Source of the DNA: Aquimarina aquimarini
GTDB lineage: Bacteria > Bacteroidota > Bacteroidia > Flavobacteriales > Flavobacteriaceae
Assembly: GCF_900299535.1 (NCBI RefSeq)
Contig: NZ_OMKE01000061.1
Span: 1 to 64,000 of the forward strand
Direction of reading: 5' to 3'
DNA: 64,000 nucleotides
The notes beneath the pieces are model-generated. The model did not search any database. It saw nothing but the letters and a program-made list of their open reading frames with translations, and was not told where the DNA came from. How positions within the stretch are numbered: position 1 is the stretch's first letter; each line of letters begins with the position of its first letter. Below, piece after piece: positions 38,132-47,850 of this stretch. Position numbers and translations under genes: made by a program.

Positions 38132-39838
38132 ATGGCATGTAATAACATTACTATAGCAAGGTTAGTTTTCAATCTCATCATTGTTATATGCACTATATCT
38201 TGCTCACAGCAAACAACAAAAATAAAAACAGCTAGCTCTGACCCTAATATATTATTAATTGTAGCAGATGATCTTGGATATACAGATCTAGGTTGTTATG
38301 GTAGTGAAATAAAAACGCCTAATATTGATCAATTAGCAAATGAGGGAATTAGATTCACTGATTTTCATACAGCCCCTACATGTTCTCCTAGTAGAGCCAT
38401 GCTTTTGAGCGGTGTAAATAATCATTTAAATGGATATGGAACTATGGAAGGTGATTGGGCATCAAACCAAAAAGGAGCAAAAGGCTATGAAGGATATTTA
38501 AACTTTGATATTGTTCCGTTTCCTAAGCTACTACAAGATCATGATTATCATACCTCTATTGTAGGAAAATGGCACCAGGCATTACCTGTATCTAAAAAAG
38601 AATTATGGCCTTATAATAGAGGTTTTGACCAATCCTTTTGTTTAGCTCAAGGGGGAGCTGGGCACTTTTTTGATAAACAACCTCTGCTTCCATCTATGAA
38701 AGAAGCCTTTTATTTTGAGAATAATACAAAAATAGAACACTTGCCAAAGGATTTTTATTCTACAGAATATTACACTCAAAAAACAATCTCTTATATACAC
38801 GAGAGCACTAAACTGAAACAACCTTTTTTTACCTTTTTATCCTTTACCGCACCACATTGGCCTCTTCAGGTAAAAGACGAATACCTAGATCTTTATAAAG
38901 GAAAATATAATAATGGGTATGAAGATTTAGCATATCAAAGACTTACAAATGCTATAAAGAAAGGAGTTATACAAAAAAATGCAACCCTTCCTTCATTACC
39001 AAAAGATATAACACCTTGGAACGAATTATCAGAAAAAGAAAAGAAGACCAAAACAAAAACTATGGAAATCTATGCTGCGATGATAGAAAGATTAGATTAT
39101 CACGTAGGACGAGTTATAGATTATTTAAAAGCGATAAATCAATATGATAACACCATGATTGTACTCATTTCTGATAATGGTATCGAAGGAAATTCAATTC
39201 TTAATTATAAAAATACCAGACAATGGGTTGACCAAACATTTGATAATAGCTACGAGAATATCGGTAAAAAAGATTCATATATTTTACTAGGCAAAGAATG
39301 GGCGTATGCAGGTAGCATTCCTTTTAAATATTACAAAGCGTTTAGTACAGAAGGAGGGGTACGTTGCCCCATGATTATAAAACCGCCTTTGTCACATTCA
39401 AGTACAAAAAATATGGTATATGATAAATTTGTATCAATAAAAGATTTAGCTCCAACATTTTTAGAAATAGCAAATGTAGATTTTCCTGCTAATAACACCT
39501 ACAATCATAAAAAAATCCACCCAATAGAAGGGGTCTCTCTATTAAATATTATGAACTCTTCTAATGCTGTTGCGCATCATGAATCTACAGCTCACGTATG
39601 GGAACTATACGGTAGAATAGGAATTAGAAAAGGATTTTGGAAAGCTAATAAAATGGAAAAACCTTTTGGATCAGGAAAATGGGAACTCTATAATCTAAAA
39701 ACGGATATCAGTGAACAAAACGATATCGCAGCAGAAGCTCCTGAAATTATAAAAGAAATGAAAAATATTTGGAAAGAATATGAAGAAAGAAACAATGTCA
39801 TACTTCCTAATACACCAACTGCATATGATAACAAATAA
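38132..39838 (+). CDS. Arylsulfatase (formylglycine-dependent, S1 family)
   Basis: A 568-residue secreted lipoprotein sulfatase (hydrophobic start, lipobox CTISC with Cys24). It cleaves sulfate esters in the periplasm or at the surface. The catalytic Cys84 lies in CSPSRAMLLSG, the C-x-P-S-R motif converted to formylglycine by a maturase that is not in this window. Metal ligands include D46-D47 (VADDLGYTDLG) and the LISDNGIEG segment. Blocks such as NGYGTMEGDWA, GYEGYLNFDIVPFPKLLQ and VGKWHQALP resemble AtsA-type arylsulfatases (S1_4) rather than glycan sulfatases. With hpa genes downstream, a phenolic sulfate such as tyrosine or tyramine sulfate is an attractive substrate (inference). It has no copy of the 36-nt operator directly upstream. 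Confidence 0.9.
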   Translation: MACNNITIARLVFNLIIVICTISCSQQTTKIKTASSDPNILLIVADDLGYTDLGCYGSEIKTPNIDQLANEGIRFTDFHTAPTCSPSRAMLLSGVNNHLNGYGTMEGDWASNQKGAKGYEGYLNFDIVPFPKLLQDHDYHTSIVGKWHQALPVSKKELWPYNRGFDQSFCLAQGGAGHFFDKQPLLPSMKEAFYFENNTKIEHLPKDFYSTEYYTQKTISYIHESTKLKQPFFTFLSFTAPHWPLQVKDEYLDLYKGKYNNGYEDLAYQRLTNAIKKGVIQKNATLPSLPKDITPWNELSEKEKKTKTKTMEIYAAMIERLDYHVGRVIDYLKAINQYDNTMIVLISDNGIEGNSILNYKNTRQWVDQTFDNSYENIGKKDSYILLGKEWAYAGSIPFKYYKAFSTEGGVRCPMIIKPPLSHSSTKNMVYDKFVSIKDLAPTFLEIANVDFPANNTYNHKKIHPIEGVSLLNIMNSSNAVAHHESTAHVWELYGRIGIRKGFWKANKMEKPFGSGKWELYNLKTDISEQNDIAAEAPEIIKEMKNIWKEYEERNNVILPNTPTAYDNK

Positions 39839-39898
39839 AATATATAGGCCTACTATTTAAATAAAAAGAAGCAAAATAATATGGTGTATTTAGAACAC

Positions 39899-39963
39899 GC
39901 ACAAAACCTAAACAAAACATCTATTTTTATGTAGCTTTTTTATGTAAATGTTGAATAAGTTTG
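39899..39963 (+). promoter_or_regulatory. 36-nt operator copy 2 plus -7 box (aldehyde dehydrogenase)
   Basis: Operator 39899-39934 (GCACAAAACCTAAA, second half CTATTTTTATGTAG). The -7 box TAAGTTTG at 39956-39963 is identical to that of copy 1 and at the same 22-nt offset. The aldehyde dehydrogenase starts 187 nt after the box, implying a long leader. The rest of the 312-nt gap shows no gene. Confidence 0.75.
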
Positions 39964-40150
39964 ATGTAGATATTTCGAGCTTTTATCTACACTATCAAAG
40001 TACTACAATAATATCTGAGTAAAGATATTTTCTTTCTCCTCAGTATAAATAAGTAGCCATAGTGGAAAAAAAGAAATTTACAATGAGATAGATTACTATT
40101 TATTTACTCATGACAAAAACAGACATTTATAATAATCCTCTAAATAAACA

Positions 40151-41587
40151 ATGAAATCAAATTTTATAAATGGTAAATGGGTTGATGGTTCATCAGACTT
40201 TACCTTTACGATATACAATCCAGCTACCGAAGAAGAGATACAAACCATTTCTGAAGCAGGAACCTCAGAGATAGACACGGCTATAGATGCTGCACATCAC
40301 CAAATTTATCAAGGTGACTGGCATAAGATGCTCCCTAATAAAAAAGAAGCTGTTTTATTAAAATATGCAGATATTATCGAGCAACATGCAACAGAATTAA
40401 GTCAGTTGCTAGTAACTGAACATGGAAAACTATTGAGTGATGCCCAAAAAGAAGTGGGGGCAACTGTAAATTGTTTTAGATATTATGCTGGATGGGCTAC
40501 CAAAATAGAAGGATCAACATTAGGAGTATCTTTAAGTGGTGCAGAGCATTTTGCATATACACAAAAAGAACCTATCGGAGTTGTAGCAGCTATTGCTCCG
40601 TGGAATGTGCCTATGATGATGTACGCTTGGAAAATAGCTCCAGCTCTCGCTTGTGGATGTGCCGTAGTCTTTAAACCATCAGAAGAAACTCCTCTAACCG
40701 CATTACGCCTCGCTGAATTATCTCAAGAAGCTGGCATTCCTAATGGAGTGATTAATATTGTTAATGGTAGAGGTACAACAGTAGGAAACTACCTGATCAA
40801 CCACCCAAAAGTTCATAAAATAACATTTACGGGTTCTACACAGGTAGGAAAAACCATTGGTACACAAGCAGCGCAAAATTTAAAAGACTTTACACTAGAA
40901 CTAGGAGGTAAAAACCCAGTATTAGTACTTGATGATGCTGATATGAAATCCATTCCTAAAGGAGCCGCCAAAGGCATTTTTTATAATCAGGGGCAAGTAT
41001 GTGTTTCTGGATCAAGAATATACCTGCCCAAACAAAAATATGACACCTTGTTAAGTGATATTGGTGAAGTAGCAAAGGCAATGAAAGTAGGTAATGGTAT
41101 GGATGCGAATTCACAAATGGGGCCTCTGGTATCCAAGACTCATATGGATAATGTAATGAATTATATAGATGCAGGGGTAACTGCTGGCGCAGAAGTTATT
41201 GCTGGAGGGGAAAAACTATATGATAAAGGGTATTACGTAGCACCAACTGTATTTTCTAATCCTGATAATCATAAAATAGATATCCTAAAACAAGAAATAT
41301 TTGGACCAGTATTGGTAGCCGTTGCTTATGATGGGATAGATGATTTAATTCAAAAAGCAAATGATTCACAATATGGGTTAGCAGCAAGTATTTGGACAAA
41401 AAATGTAAGTAATATGCATCATGTACTGTCTAAACTAAATGCAGGGATAATTTATGTCAATTCTCCCGTTCGGTCTGATCCAAATTTACCATTAGGAGGT
41501 TTTAAACAATCTGGTATAGGCAATGAGCTAGGTAAAGCTTCTATAGAAGCTTTTACCAGATCAAAATCAGTTGTAATAGCTTACTAA
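40151..41587 (+). CDS. NAD(P)-dependent aldehyde dehydrogenase
   Basis: A 478-residue ALDH oxidising an aldehyde to an acid. Visible are the Rossmann/nucleotide part IAPWNVPMMMYAWKIAPALACG (about 148-169), the general base Glu in LELGGKNPV (about 250-258) and the nucleophilic Cys in NQGQVCVSGSR (about 281-291). It is under the shared operator and precedes a permease by 72 nt. In this regulon the natural guess is oxidation of 4-hydroxyphenylacetaldehyde (from tyramine or tyrosine) to 4-hydroxyphenylacetate, as FeaB does in E. coli. Substrate specificity cannot be read directly. Confidence 0.9.
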   Translation: MKSNFINGKWVDGSSDFTFTIYNPATEEEIQTISEAGTSEIDTAIDAAHHQIYQGDWHKMLPNKKEAVLLKYADIIEQHATELSQLLVTEHGKLLSDAQKEVGATVNCFRYYAGWATKIEGSTLGVSLSGAEHFAYTQKEPIGVVAAIAPWNVPMMMYAWKIAPALACGCAVVFKPSEETPLTALRLAELSQEAGIPNGVINIVNGRGTTVGNYLINHPKVHKITFTGSTQVGKTIGTQAAQNLKDFTLELGGKNPVLVLDDADMKSIPKGAAKGIFYNQGQVCVSGSRIYLPKQKYDTLLSDIGEVAKAMKVGNGMDANSQMGPLVSKTHMDNVMNYIDAGVTAGAEVIAGGEKLYDKGYYVAPTVFSNPDNHKIDILKQEIFGPVLVAVAYDGIDDLIQKANDSQYGLAASIWTKNVSNMHHVLSKLNAGIIYVNSPVRSDPNLPLGGFKQSGIGNELGKASIEAFTRSKSVVIAY

Positions 41588-41659
41588 ATGCTTTACTGTC
41601 AAATCAGTATATTACCATAGGCATTATTATTTATTAATTTTAAATACCAGTATCATAAT

Positions 41660-43078
41660 ATGAGTAACAGCAATAAAAAGGTAGGAACAGCAACAGGCAT
41701 AGCATCTATTTTAGGATTGATGCTATTAGCATCTTCATTATTAACCATTACACAAGGAATAAGTTTGGGAGGCTATGTTTTCTTTATTGCATTACTAATT
41801 TCATATATATTAATGATGTGTCAAGCTACTAGTTTTGCAGAATTAGCAGGTATTATACCTACTGTTGGTGCAGTCTATGATTATATTACCATTGCTATGG
41901 GGAGATTTTGGGGAGTTACTGCAACACTAGCGTCTTATGTGATTGTAACCTTTTTTGCTTCCTCTGCAGAAGTAGCCGCAGCAGGATTATTTGCACAAAG
42001 CAATTTTCCTGTAGTTTCTTCTTTTATCTCTCCAGAAAATTCTTGGGTTATTGGTTGGGGGATTGTCATATTATGTGCTATCATTAACATTAGAGGAATC
42101 AATATGTTTGCCCTCATAGAGAATATATTGTCATATTCTAAGTATATATTAATGGTAGTTCTGGGGATTATTGGGTTACTCATTATCCCTAAAACCAATT
42201 TAGATTTTGTGTGGGGTGATTCTTCAATCGGTCATGACATTTCTGCAATTTTTACACTAGTTGGCTTTACACTATTCCTTTTTGTAGGAGCAGAATATGT
42301 AACTCCTTTAGCTCCTGACATGAAAAACCCCAATAAGAATATCAAACATTCTTTGTTTATTGGATTAACCATGTCATTAGTTGCTATGCTTATTTTTGGT
42401 ACCAGTATCGTTAGGTTAGTACCAAATGAGATTGTAGACAATGCTACAAATACTAGATTATTAGAAACTCCAGAAAGCGCTCTTGTATACGGCAATGCGG
42501 TTTTAGGAAATATTGGTAAATGGGGATTTGTACTGGTTATTTTTATAGCAACAATAGCCTTGATAAATACTATTATAGCAAGTATTCCCAGAATCCTTTA
42601 TGGAATGGCATTAGACGGAGTTTTGCCAAAACTGTTTTTAAAAACTCATAAAAAATATAATACCCCTTATGTTGGTATTATTTTTATTGCACTAATACCA
42701 ATGTTAGGATCTTATCTCATAGGGTCAGACATCAATGGTGTTTTTGCATTGATTCTTGCTGCCATATGTTCATGGATATTTTTTTATATTTTAATCAATA
42801 TATCGGTTATTTTATTAAGAAAAAGGCATCCTGATATACCAAGACCTTTTAAAACACCTTTATATCCGATACCTCAATTATTGGCAATTGCAGGATTGTT
42901 TGTCACTTTTTTCTATTTGGTTCCTCCCTTTTTGACTCCATCACAAATATATATACCATTTTTTATCATACTCTCTATATGTGCTATCTATTCATTTGTA
43001 TGGCTCAAGTATAAACAAAGAGTCCCACTCTGGACACCTTTGAAGATAGAAGATGTTCTACAAAAGAATACCCATTGA
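41660..43078 (+). CDS. APC-family amino acid/amine permease
   Basis: A 472-residue inner-membrane protein with about 12 hydrophobic segments and an APC-superfamily start (GTATGIASILGLMLLASSLLTITQGISLGG). FAELAGIIPTVGAVYDYITIAMG is the conserved loop. It probably imports an amino acid or amine into the cytoplasm. Between aldehyde dehydrogenase and aminotransferase genes of one regulon, tyrosine, tyramine or a similar compound is the leading guess (inference). Confidence 0.88.
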   Translation: MSNSNKKVGTATGIASILGLMLLASSLLTITQGISLGGYVFFIALLISYILMMCQATSFAELAGIIPTVGAVYDYITIAMGRFWGVTATLASYVIVTFFASSAEVAAAGLFAQSNFPVVSSFISPENSWVIGWGIVILCAIINIRGINMFALIENILSYSKYILMVVLGIIGLLIIPKTNLDFVWGDSSIGHDISAIFTLVGFTLFLFVGAEYVTPLAPDMKNPNKNIKHSLFIGLTMSLVAMLIFGTSIVRLVPNEIVDNATNTRLLETPESALVYGNAVLGNIGKWGFVLVIFIATIALINTIIASIPRILYGMALDGVLPKLFLKTHKKYNTPYVGIIFIALIPMLGSYLIGSDINGVFALILAAICSWIFFYILINISVILLRKRHPDIPRPFKTPLYPIPQLLAIAGLFVTFFYLVPPFLTPSQIYIPFFIILSICAIYSFVWLKYKQRVPLWTPLKIEDVLQKNTH

Positions 43079-43108
43079 CAAACTTTTGAAACAAATATTA
43101 GTCAATAA

Positions 43109-43173
43109 ACACAAAACATAAACTTTACTTACACTTTTATGTAAAGAAGAGTTCTGTATCATTTTTATTTTTA
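43109..43173 (+). promoter_or_regulatory. 36-nt operator copy 3 plus -7 box (UPF0261 operon)
   Basis: Operator 43109-43144 (ACACAAAACATAAA, second half ACACTTTTATGTAA), the copy closest to the consensus. The box TATTTTTA (TAnnTTTA) is at 43166-43173, again 22 nt after the operator. The coding start is 50 nt after the operator end. Confidence 0.75.
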
Positions 43174-43194
43174 ATCTCGAATAATAAACAAGTA

Positions 43195-44427
43195 ATGAAA
43201 AGAAAAACAATACTTATCGTTGGTACCGCAGATACAAAATCTGACGAATTATTATTCATGAAGAATTGTATCGAAGCTCAAGGCGGAACCCCTAAAGTGA
43301 TGGATGTAGGTGTCTTAGGAGACCCTAGTTTTACAGTAGATTATAGCAAGCATGATGTTGCAAAAATCATTGATACTACCAACAAAGCCATTATAGCATT
43401 AGGAGACGAAAATAAAGCAATGACCAAAACAGCAGAAGGAGCTTCTAAGTTAGTAAGCCATTTATACGGTGAAGGAAAAATTGATGGAATGATTGCTTTG
43501 GGAGGTACTATGGGTACTGATTTGGCATTAGATGTCGCTTCATCATTGCCCTTTGGGGTTCCTAAATACGTTGTTTCTACAATCTCCTTTTCTCATTTAA
43601 TTCCCCCAGAAAGAATCTCTCCAGATTTATCAATGATGCTCTGGTCTGGTGGTCTATATGGTATAAACAAAATATGTAAATCAGTGTTAAGACAAGCTTG
43701 TGGTGCTGTTCTAGGCGCTGCAAAAGCTTCACAAAAACTAAAAATTGATAAGCCTTTGATTGCCATGAGTTCTTTGGGTAAATCTGCCTTAAAATATATG
43801 GTGTATTTAAAACCAGAATTAGAAAAACGAGGTTTTGAATTGGTTGTATTTCATACTACTGGTCAAGGAGGAAGAGCATTAGAATGGTTAGCAAGCAAAA
43901 AACGATTTGCAGCCGTTTTAGATTTCAGTTTACAAGAAGTAGTAAATGATGTGTTTAACTCAATTGTAACCTCTGGTAAAGATCGCTTAGAAAATACAGG
44001 CTTGAATGGGATTCCACAAATTATCGCTCCAGGCTCTATCAATATAGTCGATATTCCTACCTGGCAAAAACCACCCAAAAAGCTAAAAGACAGACCGTCA
44101 CACGTTCATAATAGGTTGATTTCTTCTGTTGTATTGGATAAAAAAGAACTAAAAAAGTTAGCAAAAAAAATTACCCAAAAGATAGCCAAAACAAAAGGGA
44201 AAACCAAACTATTACTTCCTCTCAAAGGCGTATTAGAATGGGATAGAAAAGGGCGAGAATTATATGACCCCGAAACATTAAATGTGTTTTTTAAAGAAAT
44301 GAAATCATTAAATACACCCAACATAGAGATAGAAGAAATCAATTGCCATATCAATGATCAGATATTTGCAGATAGAGTACTGGATGTTTTTGACGATTGG
44401 ATCGAAAAAGGAATTATTCTAAAATAA
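43195..44427 (+). CDS. Tm-1-like ATP-binding domain protein (UPF0261)
   Basis: A 410-residue protein of the UPF0261/Tm-1 N-terminal domain family: KTILIVGTADTKSDELLFMK (4-23) is the ATP-binding start, with ALGGTMGTDLALDV (about 101-114) and GKSALKYMVYLKPELEKRGFELVVFHTTGQGGRALEWL (about 194-231) also typical. The biochemical role of bacterial members is not settled to my knowledge; they are frequent in catabolic operons. First gene of a plus-strand run with HAD and aminotransferase genes (10-12 nt gaps), directly under the shared operator. Confidence 0.88.
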   Translation: MKRKTILIVGTADTKSDELLFMKNCIEAQGGTPKVMDVGVLGDPSFTVDYSKHDVAKIIDTTNKAIIALGDENKAMTKTAEGASKLVSHLYGEGKIDGMIALGGTMGTDLALDVASSLPFGVPKYVVSTISFSHLIPPERISPDLSMMLWSGGLYGINKICKSVLRQACGAVLGAAKASQKLKIDKPLIAMSSLGKSALKYMVYLKPELEKRGFELVVFHTTGQGGRALEWLASKKRFAAVLDFSLQEVVNDVFNSIVTSGKDRLENTGLNGIPQIIAPGSINIVDIPTWQKPPKKLKDRPSHVHNRLISSVVLDKKELKKLAKKITQKIAKTKGKTKLLLPLKGVLEWDRKGRELYDPETLNVFFKEMKSLNTPNIEIEEINCHINDQIFADRVLDVFDDWIEKGIILK

Positions 44428-44437
44428 TATAACAATT

Positions 44438-45118
44438 ATGAAAACTCATATAAAAGCTTTGTTATTAGATTTTGGTAGTGTGATCAGCAAATCCTTGTTT
44501 GAACGTCAAAATAGTATTGAAAACAATCTTAATTTATCTAAAGGAGTATTAACATGGAAAGGACCTTTTGATCCCCAAAGTGACCCTCTTTGGATGTCAA
44601 TGCAAAAAGATCAGATCACAGAGCGTAAGTATTGGGGCACTCGAGCCAAAGAAATTGGAGAATTGATTGGAGAAAAAAACTGGTCTATGCTCGATTTACT
44701 TAAATCTATGGGAGATAAGGTAAATTATGATGAAATACTGAGACCACAAGCATTACAAGTAATTAACATTGTAAAAAAAAGAGGGCTTAAGGTAGGGATT
44801 TTGAGTAATGAAATTGAATTATTTACTGGTAAGGACTTTGTAGATAATCTCCCATTTAGACATGATCTGGATACCTTTTATGACGCAACTCACTCAGATA
44901 TTTTAAAACCAGACCCTAGAGCATACAATACAGCTTTAAATAATCTACAATTACAACCCAATGAAGTATTGTTTGTAGATGATCAATTAAGAAATATAGC
45001 AGGAGCTATGAAATGTGGGTTAAGAACACTGCATTTTGATATTACACAACCAGATGCTTGCTATCAATATATTCTAAATGTATTAAATATAGATACACCT
45101 GTTTTAATCAACAATTAA
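44438..45118 (+). CDS. HAD-superfamily hydrolase
   Basis: A 226-residue HAD subfamily IA protein. Motif I is LLLDFGSVIS (about 9-18; nucleophile Asp, second Asp replaced by Gly as in many IA members), motif II GILSNE (Ser), motif III Lys in LKPDPRAY, motif IV FVDDQLRNI. It could be a phosphatase or dehalogenase-like enzyme; the substrate is unknown. It lies 10 nt after the UPF0261 gene and 12 nt before the class III aminotransferase. Confidence 0.87.
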   Translation: MKTHIKALLLDFGSVISKSLFERQNSIENNLNLSKGVLTWKGPFDPQSDPLWMSMQKDQITERKYWGTRAKEIGELIGEKNWSMLDLLKSMGDKVNYDEILRPQALQVINIVKKRGLKVGILSNEIELFTGKDFVDNLPFRHDLDTFYDATHSDILKPDPRAYNTALNNLQLQPNEVLFVDDQLRNIAGAMKCGLRTLHFDITQPDACYQYILNVLNIDTPVLINN

Positions 45119-45130
45119 AAAAAAATAGAA

Positions 45131-46483
45131 ATGGATACAACAGTATTAAATATAGAAGAATGGAATGGTAAAGAACAATGGCATCCTATGGGGCATCCCA
45201 ATGATATGCTTAAAAAACCACCTTTAATTATCAAAAAAGGAGAAGGCGTATACATAGAAGATAATAATGGACATAAGATGATCGATGGTGTTGCTGGATT
45301 ATGGAATATAAATTGCGGGTATAACCGACAAGAAATAAAAGATGCAATTATCAATCAATTAGATGAACTGGTATATTACTCTACATTCAAAGGTACCTCA
45401 CACCCTCGCTCTATCGAACTGGCACATTTGCTTATTGAAATGATGAAACCAGAAAATATGAAACGTGTTATGTTTAGCTCAGGAGGTTCTGATGCTATGG
45501 AAACAGCAATGCGTATTGCCCGTCAATATTGGAAAATGGAGGGGCAGAAGGATCGGTTTAAATTTATTTCGTTAAAACAAGGATACCATGGTACTCATTT
45601 TGGAGCCGCTTCTGTAAATGGTAATACACGTTTTAGAAGAAACTATGAACCCTTATTACCTGGATGCTCACATATAGATGCTCCTTGGACCTACAGAAAT
45701 CCATATACTGAAGATCCCGAAGCATTAGGAAAAAAATGCGCCGAATTGCTAGAGCGTGAAATTCAATTTCAGAGTCCAGATACTGTTGCAGCATTTATTA
45801 TGGAACCTATATTGGGAGCTGGAGGAGTAATTGTACCTCCTGATAATTTTATGCCATTAGTAAGAGAGATTTGTGATAAATATGGAGTGTTACTTATAGC
45901 AGATGAGGTAGTTACAGGTTTTGGGCGATCAGGGAGTATGTTTGGAAGCCGAAGCTGGGGAGTAAAACCTGATATTATGACACTTGCCAAGGGGATATCC
46001 TCAGGTTATATTCCATTAGGAGCAACCGTATGCAATGAGAGAATCGATACTGTTTTTAAAGAAAATAATGACTCTTTTGGAGCTATTGGACATGGATATA
46101 CGTATGCAGGACATCCCGTTGCTTGTGCCGCAGCCATCGCAGCTCTAAAAATTGTTATCAAAGAAGATTTACCTGGCAATGCAAAAACATTAGGTGCTTA
46201 TTTAATGGATAGCCTAAAACCTTTAGAAAACCAATACAAAACTATTGGAGATATTAGAGGTAAAGGCTTGATGCTAGCTATAGAATTTGTTGAAGATAAA
46301 GCCAGTAAAAAACCAAATAGAGAAATTGTATCAAAAATTCATAAAAAAATGATTGAAAAAGGAGCTTTTGTAAGAGCCTCTGGCAATACTATTATTATTT
46401 CACCTCCTTTGGTTATAAACAAAAAGGAATTGGATGTTCTTATAGATGCTTTTACATCTTCTTTGGTTGAAGTAAAAGCATAG
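45131..46483 (+). CDS. Class III (omega-type) aminotransferase
   Basis: A 450-residue PLP enzyme that moves an amino group from an amine or omega-amino acid to a keto acid. SSGGSDAMETAMRIARQYW (about 117-135) is the PLP phosphate loop, FIMEPILGAGGVIVPP and LLIADEVVTGFGRSG contain the PLP-ring Asp, and the Schiff-base Lys is in TLAKGISSGYIPLGA (about 285). Sequence style is that of beta-alanine/amine:pyruvate transaminases. In this regulon a phenolic amine such as tyramine would be turned into the aldehyde used by the aldehyde dehydrogenase (inference). A large-loop terminator follows. Confidence 0.9.
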   Translation: MDTTVLNIEEWNGKEQWHPMGHPNDMLKKPPLIIKKGEGVYIEDNNGHKMIDGVAGLWNINCGYNRQEIKDAIINQLDELVYYSTFKGTSHPRSIELAHLLIEMMKPENMKRVMFSSGGSDAMETAMRIARQYWKMEGQKDRFKFISLKQGYHGTHFGAASVNGNTRFRRNYEPLLPGCSHIDAPWTYRNPYTEDPEALGKKCAELLEREIQFQSPDTVAAFIMEPILGAGGVIVPPDNFMPLVREICDKYGVLLIADEVVTGFGRSGSMFGSRSWGVKPDIMTLAKGISSGYIPLGATVCNERIDTVFKENNDSFGAIGHGYTYAGHPVACAAAIAALKIVIKEDLPGNAKTLGAYLMDSLKPLENQYKTIGDIRGKGLMLAIEFVEDKASKKPNREIVSKIHKKMIEKGAFVRASGNTIIISPPLVINKKELDVLIDAFTSSLVEVKA

Positions 46484-46532
46484 TAACAATACAAAAGACT
46501 ACCCAAATAGATTTGATTACTAATCCAAGATG

Positions 46533-46599
46533 TAATAGCACTGGTACATATACATGTTCTTGTTCATCCACTACACTTACCAGTGCTATTAGACTTTTT
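46533..46599 (+). terminator. Intrinsic terminator with large loop
   Basis: The stem TAATAGCACTGGTA (46533-46546) pairs perfectly with 46578-46591; the loop is 31 nt and a T6 run follows at 46594-46599. It ends the UPF0261-HAD-aminotransferase operon just before the next aminotransferase gene. Confidence 0.75.
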
Positions 46600-46614
46600 T
46601 AATTCACGATTACC

Positions 46615-47850
46615 ATGCCAACTATTTCATTAAAAGGCCACCTGATGCCTCAGTCTCCTATTAGAAAACTAGTTCCTTTTGCAGAAAAGGCTAAAAAAAG
46701 AGGAGTAAAAGTATATCATCTTAATATTGGGCAACCAGATATAAAAACTCCACAAGTAGCTTTGGATGCAGTCAAAAATAATAATATAGAGATATTAGCC
46801 TATAGTAGATCCGAAGGGTCTGAAACCTATCGAGAAAAAATTGCTGCTCACTACAAAAAATATCATATCAATGTATCTTCTGGTGATATTTTGGTAACCA
46901 CTGGTGGTAGTGAAGCTTTATCTTTTACCCTATCTAGTATTGCTGATACAGGTGATGAAATCATTATTCCAGAACCATTTTATGCAAATTACAATGGTTT
47001 TTCTGTAGCGTCTGGGTTAAAAATAGTGCCTGTTACTTCAAAAATTGATACTAATTTTGATCTCCCTCCAATTATAGAGTTCGAAAAGTTAATTACTCAT
47101 AAAACAAAAGCTATTTTGATTTGTAATCCAGGAAACCCTACAGGGTATTTATATACAAAAGAAGAAATACAGACATTAGCACGATTGGTAAAAAAACATG
47201 ATTTGTTCTTAATTGCTGATGAGGTTTATAGGGATTTTATTTATGACAATACAGAACATTACTCGATCCTAAGAGAGAAAGAAATAAAAGATCATGCTAT
47301 TATGATTGACTCTGTTTCAAAAAAATATAGCATGTGTGGAGCAAGAATCGGGTGTATTGTTTCTAAAAATAAAGATTTTATGGCTACTGTATTAAAATTT
47401 GCACAGGCCAGATTATCACCTCCAACCTATGCACAAATTGCCAGTGAGGCTGCTCTGGATACACCTCAGGAATATTTTGAAAAAATCACTCAAGAATATA
47501 GCGAGCGTAGAGATACTTTGATTACTGAATTGAAGAAAATAAAGCATGTAAAAGTGGCAGAACCAAAAGGTGCTTTTTATTGTATTGCAGAACTGCCAAT
47601 ATGTAATGCAGATGATTTTGCAAAATGGCTATTAGAAGAGTTTCATTATAATCATGAAACTATTATGATAGCACCAGCTTCAGGATTTTATTCTAATTCA
47701 TCTTTTGGAAAATACCAAGTAAGAATTGCTTATGTATTAAATCAAGAAGATATAAAAAAAGCGATTACTATCTTAAAACATGCATTGCATGAATATCGTT
47801 ATAAAAATGATAAAATTACTGTTTCTGTTGCATCTTACGATATTCATTAG
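46615..47850 (+). CDS. Class I/II pyridoxal-phosphate aminotransferase
   Basis: A 411-residue fold-type I aminotransferase (aspartate/aromatic aminotransferase-like). NIGQPDIKTPQVALDAV (about 37-53), YSRSEGSETYREKIA, ICNPGNPTGYLYTKEEI (about 182-198), LIADEVYRDFIYD (PLP Asp/Tyr) and the Schiff-base lysine region DSVSKKYSMCGARIG (about 237-251) are visible. Tyrosine or another aromatic amino acid is a plausible substrate in this setting. It follows the terminator at 46533-46599 and its 3' end overlaps the convergent AraC gene by 35 nt. Confidence 0.88.
   Translation: MPTISLKGHLMPQSPIRKLVPFAEKAKKRGVKVYHLNIGQPDIKTPQVALDAVKNNNIEILAYSRSEGSETYREKIAAHYKKYHINVSSGDILVTTGGSEALSFTLSSIADTGDEIIIPEPFYANYNGFSVASGLKIVPVTSKIDTNFDLPPIIEFEKLITHKTKAILICNPGNPTGYLYTKEEIQTLARLVKKHDLFLIADEVYRDFIYDNTEHYSILREKEIKDHAIMIDSVSKKYSMCGARIGCIVSKNKDFMATVLKFAQARLSPPTYAQIASEAALDTPQEYFEKITQEYSERRDTLITELKKIKHVKVAEPKGAFYCIAELPICNADDFAKWLLEEFHYNHETIMIAPASGFYSNSSFGKYQVRIAYVLNQEDIKKAITILKHALHEYRYKNDKITVSVASYDIH

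Noticed and set aside
46484..46614. Seventh copy of the 36-nt operator before the class I aminotransferase
   Set aside because: Only a CTACACTT fragment is present, and it lies in the loop and stem of a terminator hairpin without the first half-site.
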